Shown here: positions 1 to 5,610 of the stretch, piece by piece | Layout of the letters: every line of letters begins with the position of its first letter | Position numbering within the stretch: position 1 is the stretch's first letter | Origin: Pseudomonadota bacterium | GTDB taxonomy: Bacteria; Desulfobacterota; Syntrophobacteria; Syntrophobacterales; Syntrophobacteraceae | Direction: 5' to 3' | NCBI GenBank assembly: GCA_023442755.1 | Contig: JAEZXS010000246.1 | Location: 1-5,883 of the forward strand | Length of the DNA: 5,883 bases | The notes under the pieces: generated by a model | What the model was told of the DNA's origin: nothing | Seen by the model: the letters and a program-made list of their open reading frames with translations, nothing else | The model's database searches: none | Translations under genes and position numbers: made by a program

Positions 1-525
1 GGCTATGTGCTGATGACCCTGCTCTCGGTGAAACAGGGTGGAGCGCCGGCCGTGATGTTCTACCTCGCCGCCTACGCCGTCATGGACCTCGGGGCTTTCG
101 GAACGGTAGCGCTGCTTTCGGCCGCCGATTCGGACCTGGACGCCATGGAGAACTACAGGGGGCTCGGGTATTCGCGCCCCTGGACTTCGGCCCTGCTGGC
201 ACTCTGTCTCTTCTCGCTTGCCGGTCTGCCTCCCACCGCGGGGTTCATCGGCAAGGTGATGCTTTTCAAATCCGTTGTCCAGGCGGGATTTGCCGTACTG
301 GCGGTAATCGGCATCGTTACCGCAATCATATCGGTCTTCTACTATCTTTCGGTGATCGTGACTCTTTTCATGCGTCCCGAAGGAGGCCCGGCTGCGGCCG
401 CACAGCCCGGTGCGTGGGGCGCGGCGGTGAGTGCCTGCCTTATCGCCCTGGTTGTCCTGCTTGGAATAATTCCTTCATCTTTACTGTCCCTGATTGCGGG
501 AATCCTGTATTCTTTCGCCATTTGA
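1..525 (+). CDS. nuoN: NADH-quinone oxidoreductase subunit N, C-terminal part (5' end outside window)
   Basis: The reading frame is open from base 1 and stops with TGA at 523-525, giving the last 174 residues of a membrane protein. NuoN is one of the three antiporter-like proton-pumping subunits of respiratory complex I and lies in the cytoplasmic membrane. The fragment is strongly hydrophobic, with segments near fragment residues 15-40, 58-82, 90-120 and 136-172. The stretch NYRGLGYSRPW followed by SLAGLPPTAGFIGK is typical of the NuoN/MrpD proton-channel family. The lysine of GFIGK (fragment residue 85) matches the conserved lysine of a discontinuous helix in the proton path. NuoN is normally the last gene of nuo operons, which fits the unrelated genes after it. 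The N-terminal two-thirds, including the other key lysines, is not visible. NuoM or an Mrp subunit is less likely because of the NYRGLG-type motif. Confidence 0.93.
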   Translation, partial: GYVLMTLLSVKQGGAPAVMFYLAAYAVMDLGAFGTVALLSAADSDLDAMENYRGLGYSRPWTSALLALCLFSLAGLPPTAGFIGKVMLFKSVVQAGFAVLAVIGIVTAIISVFYYLSVIVTLFMRPEGGPAAAAQPGAWGAAVSACLIALVVLLGIIPSSLLSLIAGILYSFAI

Positions 526-560
526 TTGCATGCGTGCCTGCCGGCGCTTTGAATTTCCAT

Positions 561-585
561 AGCCGGGCTGCCCGGCTTTGCCGGG
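561..585 (+). other. Tripartite GC-rich inverted repeat between nuoN and glucokinase
   Basis: Three copies of one 6-bp unit alternate in orientation: GCCGGG (562-567), CCCGGC (571-576) and GCCGGG (580-585). The middle copy can pair with the left copy (AGCCGGG/CCCGGCT, 7 bp, loop CTG) or with the right copy (6 bp, loop TTT), but not with both. The right hairpin ends directly before the purine-rich ribosome-binding region of the next gene. Only short T runs follow, so a classical intrinsic terminator of the nuo operon is doubtful. It may be a weak terminator, an RNA end-stabilising element or a translation switch. Function is inferred only from base pairing. Confidence 0.45.
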
Positions 586-597
586 AGAGGAGAGGGG

Positions 598-1581
598 ATG
601 TATCCGAAAGAATGTGCGATCGGCGTTGACCTGGGGGGGACGAAAGTCGCCCTGGGCGCTGTAGACGGAGAAGGACGCGTACTCGAGTTGGTGCGCTATG
701 AGACCGATACGCAGGGCGGGCCGGCTTCGGTTGTGGAACAGATAGCCAAGGGAGTGGCACGGCTCCGGCAAGAGTGCGAATGCCGCATCACCGGCATGGG
801 AATAGGTGTCGCCGGCCAGATAGATCCCGTTTCCGGCGCCGTTCGATTCGCACCCAACCTGGATTGGCGCGATGTGCCTCTTCAATCCGACCTGGAGGGA
901 ATAACCGGGCTGCGTGCGGCGGTCATAAACGATGTCCGCGCTGCGTTGTGGGGAGAATGGCTGTACGGGGCGGGACGGGATTCGAAAGACCTGGTGTGCG
1001 TCTTCGTCGGGACCGGGATTGGCGGCGGCATAGTATCCGGCGGGCGGGTGCTGGGAGGGTGCACCGATACGGCCGGGGAAATCGGGCACATGACGGTCGA
1101 TTTGAACGGGCCGGTCTGCAATTGCGGCAACCGGGGATGCATGGAGGCCCTGGCGGGCGGCTGGGCCATTGCGCGCAAAGCGATCGAACTGGTAAAAAAA
1201 CACCCGTCTTTCGGCGGCGCGATCCTGAGAATGGCGGGAGGCAATGCCGAAGACATTACCGCGCGTGCGGTGGTGCAGGCCTATTATGGCGGGGATGCGC
1301 TGGCGAAGGAGATTATGGACGAAGCGGCCGAGGCGCTTACGGCTGGAATCGCCGCCCTGGTCAACTGCGTGAACCCGTGCCACATAATCCTGGGCGGGGG
1401 GATCGTCGAAGGGATGCCGGAACTGATTTCCCGCATCAACCAGGGGATCCGGAGCCGCGCACTTGCAGCGGCAACCCGGGGGCTTGTCGTGTCCCCCGCA
1501 AAACTGGGAAGCGATGCCGGGATCATCGGGGCAGCGGCGCTTGCCATCAGCCGGTTTCAGGAACCCCATCCCGTTGACTGA
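598..1581 (+). CDS. glk: ROK-family glucokinase
   Basis: This 327-residue protein belongs to the ROK sugar-kinase family, which phosphorylates glucose to glucose-6-phosphate with ATP in the cytoplasm. The N-terminal phosphate-binding loop is DLGGTK (residues 11-16). The second ATP-binding glycine loop is GTGIGGG (138-144), and the putative catalytic aspartate is D112 in VINDV. The ROK zinc site is complete: H164 in GEIGHM, with C174, C176 and C181 in CNCGNRGCME. The C-terminus has GGGIVEG and the SDAGIIGAAA motif. Length is standard for the family. The ATG start is supported by GAGGAG at 587-592, 5 bases upstream. It lies 72 bp after nuoN and 98 bp before pgi, with which it would act in sequence. 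Glucokinase is favoured by this context, but N-acetylglucosamine, fructose or N-acetylmannosamine kinases share all these motifs, so substrate specificity is inferred. Confidence 0.9.
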   Translation: MYPKECAIGVDLGGTKVALGAVDGEGRVLELVRYETDTQGGPASVVEQIAKGVARLRQECECRITGMGIGVAGQIDPVSGAVRFAPNLDWRDVPLQSDLEGITGLRAAVINDVRAALWGEWLYGAGRDSKDLVCVFVGTGIGGGIVSGGRVLGGCTDTAGEIGHMTVDLNGPVCNCGNRGCMEALAGGWAIARKAIELVKKHPSFGGAILRMAGGNAEDITARAVVQAYYGGDALAKEIMDEAAEALTAGIAALVNCVNPCHIILGGGIVEGMPELISRINQGIRSRALAAATRGLVVSPAKLGSDAGIIGAAALAISRFQEPHPVD

Positions 1582-1603
1582 GCATTTCTCGAATTGAAAT
1601 AAT
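1574..1603 (+). promoter_or_regulatory. Candidate sigma-70 promoter for pgi-rpe
   Basis: TTGACT (1574-1579) is a 5/6 match to the -35 box and overlaps the glucokinase stop codon. After 18 bases comes AATAAT (1598-1603), a 5/6 match to the -10 box, preceded by TG one base upstream as in extended -10 promoters. Transcription would start near 1610, giving pgi a leader of about 70 bases. This would let pgi-rpe be expressed independently of nuo-glk. The call rests on sequence match only. Confidence 0.45.
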
Positions 1604-1679
1604 GTCCGCACCCATCTATCATTGCGGCGACGAGCGGGGGTGAAATTTCTCAACAATAACTCGGAGGAGGAGAACTGGA

Positions 1680-3389
1680 ATGAATCTGGCCGGTATCGAT
1701 GCCGGCCTGGGTGGATATGAACCGGCCATCCGGGAGCGGTTGCAGGAACTGGAAGATGCCAGGTTTGCAGAGCGCCTGTGGAGGAAGGACCCGACCTTGT
1801 GGAAAATGGAGTCCGACCAGCAGGCGATTTTTTCCAACGCAATGGGCTGGCTCGAATCACCTTCTAAGATCCAGACGGAAATCCGAAAAATCTCCGAACT
1901 TGCCGACGAACTCCAGAGAAACGGTTTTCGACATGTCCTGCACATGGGCATGGGAGGAAGCAGCCTGGCTCCTCTCGTCTTTCGCCAGACTTTCGGGCGT
2001 AATGCGCAGGGCCTGCCGGTAACCGTCCTCGATACGACCGATCCCGCGACCGTCCTGGCGCTGGAACGCAGGCTGTCCGTCCCTTACACATTCTTCATCG
2101 AGGCGAGCAAGTCGGGGACCACCGCGGAAAGCCGCTCGTTCGGCGAATATTTCTACGAAAAGGTGAAGGGCGCGAAGGCCAGGAGCGCGGGAGAGAATTT
2201 CGCGGTCATCACCGATCCCGGATCGATGCTGGAGGCGCTGGCAACGGAGCGCGGCTACAAAAGAACATTCCTCAATTATCCGGATATCGGCGGGCGCTAT
2301 TCCGCCCTGTCTTATTTCGGGCTGGTGCCGGCGGCCCTCATGGGAATGGATGTCCCCGAGCTGTTGAGGCGGGCGCTGCGGATGGTGCAGGACTGCCGGC
2401 CGGAGGTCATACCGTCACAGAATCCGGGCATCGCCTTGGGGACGGTTATGGGCGAGCTTGCCGCAAGCGGGAGAAACAAACTCACCTTCCTCATCCCCGG
2501 TGCTTTCTCCTCCTTCGGAATGTGGCTCGAACAACTTATTGCCGAAAGCACGGGAAAGGAGGGGGCAGGTATTGTCCCCGTTGCCGGCGAGCCCGTCGGC
2601 GGGCCGGAAACTTACGGCGGCGACCGCCTGTTTGTGGAATTCAGGGTCCAGAACGATCCCGACACGGCTCTCGAAGCCAAAGCGGATGCACTCCGCCGCG
2701 CCGGGCTGCCGATCCTTACCATCCAGATGCGCGATCTGCTCGACCTGGGCGCCCAGTTCTTCCTATGGGAGATCGCCACCGCAACCGCGGGAGCGATCCT
2801 GAAAATCAATCCGTTCGATCAGCCCAATGTTGAGAGCACGAAACAGTTCACACGCGCCATCCTGGAGGATGTACGCAAGGAGGGACGGGTTCCGGAGGCG
2901 ACGATGGATATGGCTCTTGGCCCTCTCCGGCTCTACACGGCGGGCGGAGCGACCACCGTTCCGCAGGCGCTGTCCTTCTTTTTCGGCCAGGCGCGCGATG
3001 CGGACTACTTCGCGCAGCTTGCCTACCTGACCGAAAACGAAAGCACTACGCGCGGCATGCGCGATATCTGCCTGCTTGTCAGGGACCGGCTGCACATGGC
3101 GGGCACGGTAGGCTACGGTCCGCGCTACCTGCATTCCACCGGCCAGTTGCACAAGGGAGGGCCGAATACCGGGCTTTACCTCCTGCTGACCACGGACCCG
3201 GCGGAGGAAGCCGGGATTCCCGGCCAGCCGTATACGTTCGGCATGCTCATGAGAGCCCAGGCTCTGGGCGATTTCGAGGCGCTGCGCAAAAGCAGGCGCC
3301 GGGTGCTCCGGGTCCATATCGCCGGCGAGGTTTTGCAGGGACTGGCTGTGCTCAGGGAAACCATCGATGCGGTACTGTCCGGAAAATAA
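1680..3389 (+). CDS. pgi: Glucose-6-phosphate isomerase
   Basis: This 569-residue cytoplasmic enzyme interconverts glucose-6-phosphate and fructose-6-phosphate. Two sugar-isomerase (SIS) regions are visible: MGMGGSSLAP from residue 89, and the phosphate-binding EASKSGTT at 141-148. DIGGRYS (202-208) matches the first PGI signature. LEQLIAESTGK (283-293) is the conserved glutamate-containing segment. NPFDQPNVESTK (377-388) corresponds to the second PGI signature with the conserved lysine K388, but has N383 where classical enzymes have glycine. STGQLHKGGPN around H491-K492 resembles the isomerase half of transaldolase-PGI fusion proteins rather than E. coli Pgi, yet no transaldolase domain is attached. 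The first 80 residues are helical and not diagnostic. The ATG start has a strong GGAGGAGGAG site at 1661-1670, 9 bases upstream. It follows glucokinase and is 37 bp from rpe, so it is probably co-transcribed with rpe. Confidence 0.92.
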   Translation: MNLAGIDAGLGGYEPAIRERLQELEDARFAERLWRKDPTLWKMESDQQAIFSNAMGWLESPSKIQTEIRKISELADELQRNGFRHVLHMGMGGSSLAPLVFRQTFGRNAQGLPVTVLDTTDPATVLALERRLSVPYTFFIEASKSGTTAESRSFGEYFYEKVKGAKARSAGENFAVITDPGSMLEALATERGYKRTFLNYPDIGGRYSALSYFGLVPAALMGMDVPELLRRALRMVQDCRPEVIPSQNPGIALGTVMGELAASGRNKLTFLIPGAFSSFGMWLEQLIAESTGKEGAGIVPVAGEPVGGPETYGGDRLFVEFRVQNDPDTALEAKADALRRAGLPILTIQMRDLLDLGAQFFLWEIATATAGAILKINPFDQPNVESTKQFTRAILEDVRKEGRVPEATMDMALGPLRLYTAGGATTVPQALSFFFGQARDADYFAQLAYLTENESTTRGMRDICLLVRDRLHMAGTVGYGPRYLHSTGQLHKGGPNTGLYLLLTTDPAEEAGIPGQPYTFGMLMRAQALGDFEALRKSRRRVLRVHIAGEVLQGLAVLRETIDAVLSGK

Positions 3390-3426
3390 ATTTTTGTCTT
3401 ACCCACGTTCTACTGAAGAGAGACCA

Positions 3427-4086
3427 ATGAAGATTCTTTCCGCATCCATACTGTCGGCCGACTTCGGAAAGCTGGCGGAGGAAGTCAAAGCCGTCGAGGC
3501 GGCGGGTACCGACTGGATACACGTCGATATCATGGACGGCCATTTTGTCCCCAACATCACAATAGGCCCCGACGTGGTGAAAGCGATCCGCCGGGCGACC
3601 AGCCTGCCGCTCGACGTTCACCTCATGATCGAGCAGCCCGGAAGGTATTTCCAGAATTTTGTCGATGCGGGAGCCGACTGGCTCGGCGTTCACCTGGAAG
3701 CCTGCCCCCACCTGCACCGGGCGGTGCAGAACATCAAGGAACTCGGCGCAAAGGCGGTTGTGGCCCTCAACCCGGCGACTCCGGTTTCCCTGCTGGAGTC
3801 CATCCTGCCCGATCTCGACATGGTGCTCCTCATGACGGTCAACCCGGGATTCGGCGGCCAGGCTTTCATTCGGACCATGCTGCACAAGATCCGCCAGTGC
3901 CGGAAAATGATCGACGAGATGGGGCTGGGCACCCTGATCGAGGTGGACGGGGGGGTGCACAAGGATACCGTCCTGGAAATAGCCCGGGCGGGAGTCGATG
4001 TATTCGTGGCCGGTTCCGCGGTGTTCAAGGGAGACGATTACGCCGCGAATATCCGGGTGCTCAAGGACGGCTGGAAAGACGCCTGA
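3427..4086 (+). CDS. rpe: Ribulose-phosphate 3-epimerase
   Basis: This 219-residue TIM-barrel enzyme interconverts D-ribulose-5-phosphate and D-xylulose-5-phosphate in the pentose-phosphate pathway. The family motifs are in order: SASILSADFG (5-14), IHVDIMDGHFVPN (31-43), DVHLMIEQP (63-71), VNPGFGGQ (138-145), EVDGGV (172-177) and the phosphate-binding AGSAVF near 193. The metal ligands H32, D34, H65 and D174 are all present, and D34 and D174 also serve as the acid-base pair. The frame is open upstream from an ATG at 3367. That longer start would overlap the end of pgi and add 20 unrelated residues, so the ATG at 3427 is chosen. It has a modest GAAGAGAG site at 3415-3422 and puts the canonical N-terminus MKILSASILSADF first. 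Length and motifs are entirely standard. Confidence 0.96.
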   Translation: MKILSASILSADFGKLAEEVKAVEAAGTDWIHVDIMDGHFVPNITIGPDVVKAIRRATSLPLDVHLMIEQPGRYFQNFVDAGADWLGVHLEACPHLHRAVQNIKELGAKAVVALNPATPVSLLESILPDLDMVLLMTVNPGFGGQAFIRTMLHKIRQCRKMIDEMGLGTLIEVDGGVHKDTVLEIARAGVDVFVAGSAVFKGDDYAANIRVLKDGWKDA

Positions 4087-4098
4087 TTGTTGCGTCTT
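4076..4098. terminator. Inverted repeat between convergent rpe and - strand operon
   Basis: AAGACGC (4076-4082) and GCGTCTT (4092-4098) form a perfect 7-bp stem with a 9-base loop that includes the rpe stop codon. It sits in the 19-bp gap between convergent stop codons, where a bidirectional terminator would be expected. T-tracts on either side are poor (only TTT on the - strand), so efficiency is uncertain. Confidence 0.4.
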
Positions 4099-4105
4099 GT
4101 GAAGA

Positions 4106-4438
4106 TCAGATCCTGATTTCGAGTTCTTCCAGCATACGGTCGGCAAAATCGAGTATGAAATCCCGCTGCTTCCGGTTGGCGTAGCCGACGCAACTGCAGC
4201 GCATTACCTGGCGGCTTCGGATAAGCAGTTCGAATTCGACCTGCTTATAGGTAACGGTCACAGCAAAATAAAAAGGCCGGCACTGTGCGTGTTCTTTCTG
4301 CACGTCGGAATACATTCCTTCGGGGAGCAGCACCCAGAAAATATCCTCGAATTCCGTGGCCTCGGCTTTTTCCTTGAGGTAGTCCAAGAGCCGGAAGTAA
4401 TCAGATTCCCGCAGCTGGTCTACGACGTATTGTTTCAT
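4106..4438 (-). CDS. Uncharacterised 110-residue protein downstream of tupB
   Basis: I do not recognise this protein. It has 110 residues, begins MKQYVVDQLRESDYF and ends MLEELEIRI. The ATG at 4438 is chosen because GGAAGGA lies 7 bases upstream on the - strand. The frame extends further upstream, but those codons run over tupB in another frame and read as low-complexity Arg/His/Gly-rich sequence. No signal peptide or membrane helix is visible, so it is probably cytoplasmic. It looks like a compact alpha/beta fold: an acidic N-terminal helical region, an alternating hydrophobic core around 55-74 (FYFAVTVTYKQVEFELLI) suggesting beta strands, and a C-terminal amphipathic helix. C81 and C83 form a CSC pair, with a third cysteine at C53, so metal or redox binding is possible but unproven. 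It lies 59 bp after tupB on the same strand, so co-transcription is likely. A role in tungsten or molybdenum handling is only guilt by association. Confidence 0.75.
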   Translation of the reverse strand: MKQYVVDQLRESDYFRLLDYLKEKAEATEFEDIFWVLLPEGMYSDVQKEHAQCRPFYFAVTVTYKQVEFELLIRSRQVMRCSCVGYANRKQRDFILDFADRMLEELEIRI

Positions 4439-4497
4439 GCGATTATCCTTCCGATTTATATGAAGAGTCTGCTTTCCCGCCTTGTGCAGGACCGGGA

Positions 4498-5196
4498 TCA
4501 GGACTGCCTGCCCCGTTGCTGGAGATGGCTCAGCGCCGCCATGATGACAAAGGAAAGCACCAGCAGGATGATGCTCAGCCCGGCGGCCAGCTCGAATTTT
4601 CCTTTCGATACCTCGAGGACCGTGGCTGTGGTGAGCACCCTGGTGTATCCGCGAATATTTCCGCCGACCATCATCGACGCGCCCACTTCGCTGATGACCC
4701 CGCCGAAGCCGGCGATTATGGCCGCAAGAATTCCAAGCCTGGATTCCCACAGGAGCAGCGCCAGGTACTGCAACCGCGTCGCACCCAGGGAGAGGATCTG
4801 AAGCCGCAGCTTGGGATTGATCGACTGGACGGCGGCCAGTGTAAAACCGGCCACGATGGGAGATGCGATCACCGCCTGGGCGATGATCATCGCGCTCGGG
4901 GTATAGAGCAGCCCCAGTGCGCCGAATGGGCCGTAGCGCATAAGCATGAGCCAGGTAACGAATCCGACCACGACGGGGGGAAGGCCCATTCCGAAATTGA
5001 CGATGCTTACCAGGAAACCCCGGCCGAAAAACCGGGTGAGGGCGAGTGCGGTCCCTATGGGGATGCCGATCAGGATGCTGACGAAGGTGGCTATCCCCGA
5101 AACCTCCAGCGTCCTGAATGTAATGTTCAGAATGTCCGGGTCCAGTGATATCAGCATGCGAAAGGCTTCAATGAAGCCGGTTATGATGACTTCCAT
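4498..5196 (-). CDS. tupB: Tungstate-type ABC transporter permease (TupB-like)
   Basis: This 232-residue integral membrane protein is the permease of a binding-protein-dependent ABC importer, with about five to six membrane helices (roughly residues 30-55, 62-87, 94-122, 154-180 and 197-224). The cytoplasmic ATPase-contact loop is visible as LSLGATRLQYLALLLWESRLG (135-155), an EAA-type motif. The segment GFGGVISEVGASMMVGGNI (163-181) is characteristic of TupB tungstate permeases and closely related molybdate/tungstate permeases. ATG at 5196 is chosen. An in-frame GTG at 5244 would add 16 polar residues without a ribosome-binding site, whereas AAGGTG lies just before 5196. TupB normally works with TupA (tungstate binding) and TupC (ATPase), and neither is adjacent here: downstream is an unknown protein and upstream is a divergent gene. 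Partners must be encoded elsewhere or the substrate may differ. WtpB or ModB, or a sulfate-type permease, are alternatives. Confidence 0.85.
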   Translation of the reverse strand: MEVIITGFIEAFRMLISLDPDILNITFRTLEVSGIATFVSILIGIPIGTALALTRFFGRGFLVSIVNFGMGLPPVVVGFVTWLMLMRYGPFGALGLLYTPSAMIIAQAVIASPIVAGFTLAAVQSINPKLRLQILSLGATRLQYLALLLWESRLGILAAIIAGFGGVISEVGASMMVGGNIRGYTRVLTTATVLEVSKGKFELAAGLSIILLVLSFVIMAALSHLQQRGRQS

Positions 5197-5280
5197 CGGC
5201 ACCTTGCCTTTTGGGGATCGCAACGCAGGCGCATCCGTCCGCACCGTATTCTTATGGAGTCGTATCGGAGTTAAAACTTA

Positions 5281-5309
5281 ATTAAAGATGTTTATGGCCG
5301 ATTAATCAA
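5281..5309 (-). promoter_or_regulatory. Candidate sigma-70 promoter for tupB
   Basis: On the - strand TTGATT (complement of 5304-5309, 4/6 match) is followed after exactly 17 bases by TTTAAT (complement of 5281-5286, 5/6 match). Transcription would start near 5274 and leave a leader of about 78 bases before the tupB ATG. The palindrome TTAATTAA (5278-5285) overlaps the -10 box and GATTAATC (5300-5307) overlaps the -35 box, so a dimeric repressor could block it. Regulator identity is unknown. Confidence 0.5.
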
Positions 5310-5338
5310 CTTTTTTCCGAGCGGCACGGGAAAGGTCA

Positions 5339-5359
5339 GCTCCCGTATTCTGTGGGAGC
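5339..5359. repeat. Short inverted repeat in the intergenic region
   Basis: GCTCCC (5339-5344) and GGGAGC (5354-5359) are perfect 6-bp arms around a 9-base loop. CGGGA at 5327-5331 can alternatively pair with TCCCG at 5341-5345. No T-tract follows on either strand, so it is not an obvious terminator. It lies upstream of both promoter candidates and may be a protein site or chance. Confidence 0.3.
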
Positions 5360-5442
5360 GGATTGCAGGCGCGATTGGAGAGAGGCTTCGGGCATCGGCG
5401 CATCTCCGTCCGAATGACCGGGATATGAGAACGACAATACAT

Positions 5443-5471
5443 TTGACATAATTCATGATAGCTCATATAGG
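5443..5471 (+). promoter_or_regulatory. Candidate sigma-70 promoter for the right-hand divergent gene
   Basis: A perfect -35 box TTGACA (5443-5448) is followed after 17 bases by TATAGG (5466-5471), a 4/6 match to the -10 box. Transcription would start near 5478 and give a leader of about 133 bases before the ATG at 5611. The spacer contains one arm of the inverted repeat at 5458-5500, which suggests operator control. Confidence 0.55.
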
Positions 5472-5500
5472 TTTGGGTTATTGGTCGATTTGCGAGCTAT
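5458..5500. repeat. Inverted repeat overlapping the + strand promoter
   Basis: ATAGCTC (5458-5464) lies in the promoter spacer and its exact reverse complement GAGCTAT (5494-5500) lies about 16-22 bases downstream of the predicted transcription start. Centre-to-centre spacing is 36 bp. The left arm is upstream of the likely start, so this would act as DNA (operator half-sites) rather than as an RNA hairpin. Confidence 0.35.
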
Positions 5501-5517
5501 TTGTGAAAGGAGAAATA

Positions 5518-5602
5518 GAGCGGACCATCAATTGTTCCCCGAGAATGATTCAAATGTTTGGCCCTAGGATTTGTTATATCCGGGATAAAATTTGATCCGC
5601 TC
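5518..5602 (+). repeat. Long-range inverted repeat in the presumed leader RNA
   Basis: GAGCGGA (5518-5524) and TCCGCTC (5596-5602) are perfect 7-bp arms. TCAA (5528-5531) and TTGA (5592-5595) extend the pairing after a 3-base bulge. They enclose about 60 bases that include the palindrome at 5574-5590. The whole element would lie in the leader of the + strand transcript, just before the start codon at 5611, so a folded regulatory RNA is possible. No known riboswitch class was recognised. Confidence 0.35.
5574..5590. promoter_or_regulatory. Near-perfect 17-bp palindrome, candidate operator
   Basis: TTATATCC-G-GGATAAAA has 8-bp arms with a single mismatch around a central G; the inner TATCC-G-GGATA is exact. 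It is too tight for a stable hairpin except with a loop of about five bases, and suits a dimeric DNA-binding protein. It lies 20 bp upstream of the right-hand start codon. The regulator is unknown. Confidence 0.4.
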
Positions 5603-5610
5603 ATATTGAC

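Larger units (their letters stand above)
5197..5610. other. Divergent AT-richer intergenic region between tupB and the cbiR-like gene
   Basis: This 414-bp stretch holds no convincing gene. Base composition drops sharply in GC at 5265-5320 and 5430-5610 compared with the flanking genes. It carries a - strand promoter candidate facing tupB, a + strand promoter candidate facing the right-hand gene, and several inverted repeats listed separately. Short frames exist, for example ATG 5545 to TGA 5595 (16 codons), but they lack good ribosome-binding sites. No B12-box or other riboswitch consensus that I know was recognised. Confidence 0.7.

Noticed and set aside
463..473. GGAAT-A-ATTCC palindrome near the end of nuoN
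   Set aside because: It lies within nuoN coding sequence, is only 5 bp per arm and has no T-tract; chance is sufficient.
774..1577. + strand 267-codon frame within glucokinase
   Set aside because: It overlaps glucokinase in another frame and is Arg-rich low-complexity sequence; it is a frame shadow.
481..1860. Very long - strand open frame (459 codons) opposite nuoN end, glucokinase and pgi start
   Set aside because: It lies antisense to a fully convincing ROK kinase. Its translation is Arg/Pro/His/Gly-rich with no recognisable domain, a known artefact of GC-rich genes.
3367..3426. Upstream ATG extending rpe by 20 residues into pgi
   Set aside because: The extension is unlike any Rpe N-terminus and overlaps the pgi end. 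The ATG at 3427 begins the canonical MKILSASILSADF.
3352..4146. 264-codon - strand open frame opposite rpe
   Set aside because: rpe on the + strand has every catalytic residue. The antisense translation has no family motifs and no ribosome-binding site supporting it.
4516..5148. + strand 210-codon frame opposite tupB
   Set aside because: The translation is Asp/Gly/His-rich without a hydrophobic core, and the - strand encodes a convincing membrane permease.
5503..5595. Possible short leader peptide (GTG 5503 or ATG 5545 to TGA 5595) in frame with the following gene
   Set aside because: Neither start has a good ribosome-binding site at the right distance. AAAGGAG at 5506-5512 is too far from the ATG and overlaps the GTG frame itself. 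Kept only as a note.
5478..5610. Cobalamin riboswitch upstream of the cbiR-like gene
   Set aside because: I looked for B12-box-like sequence and found none; the pairings seen do not match the class as I know it.
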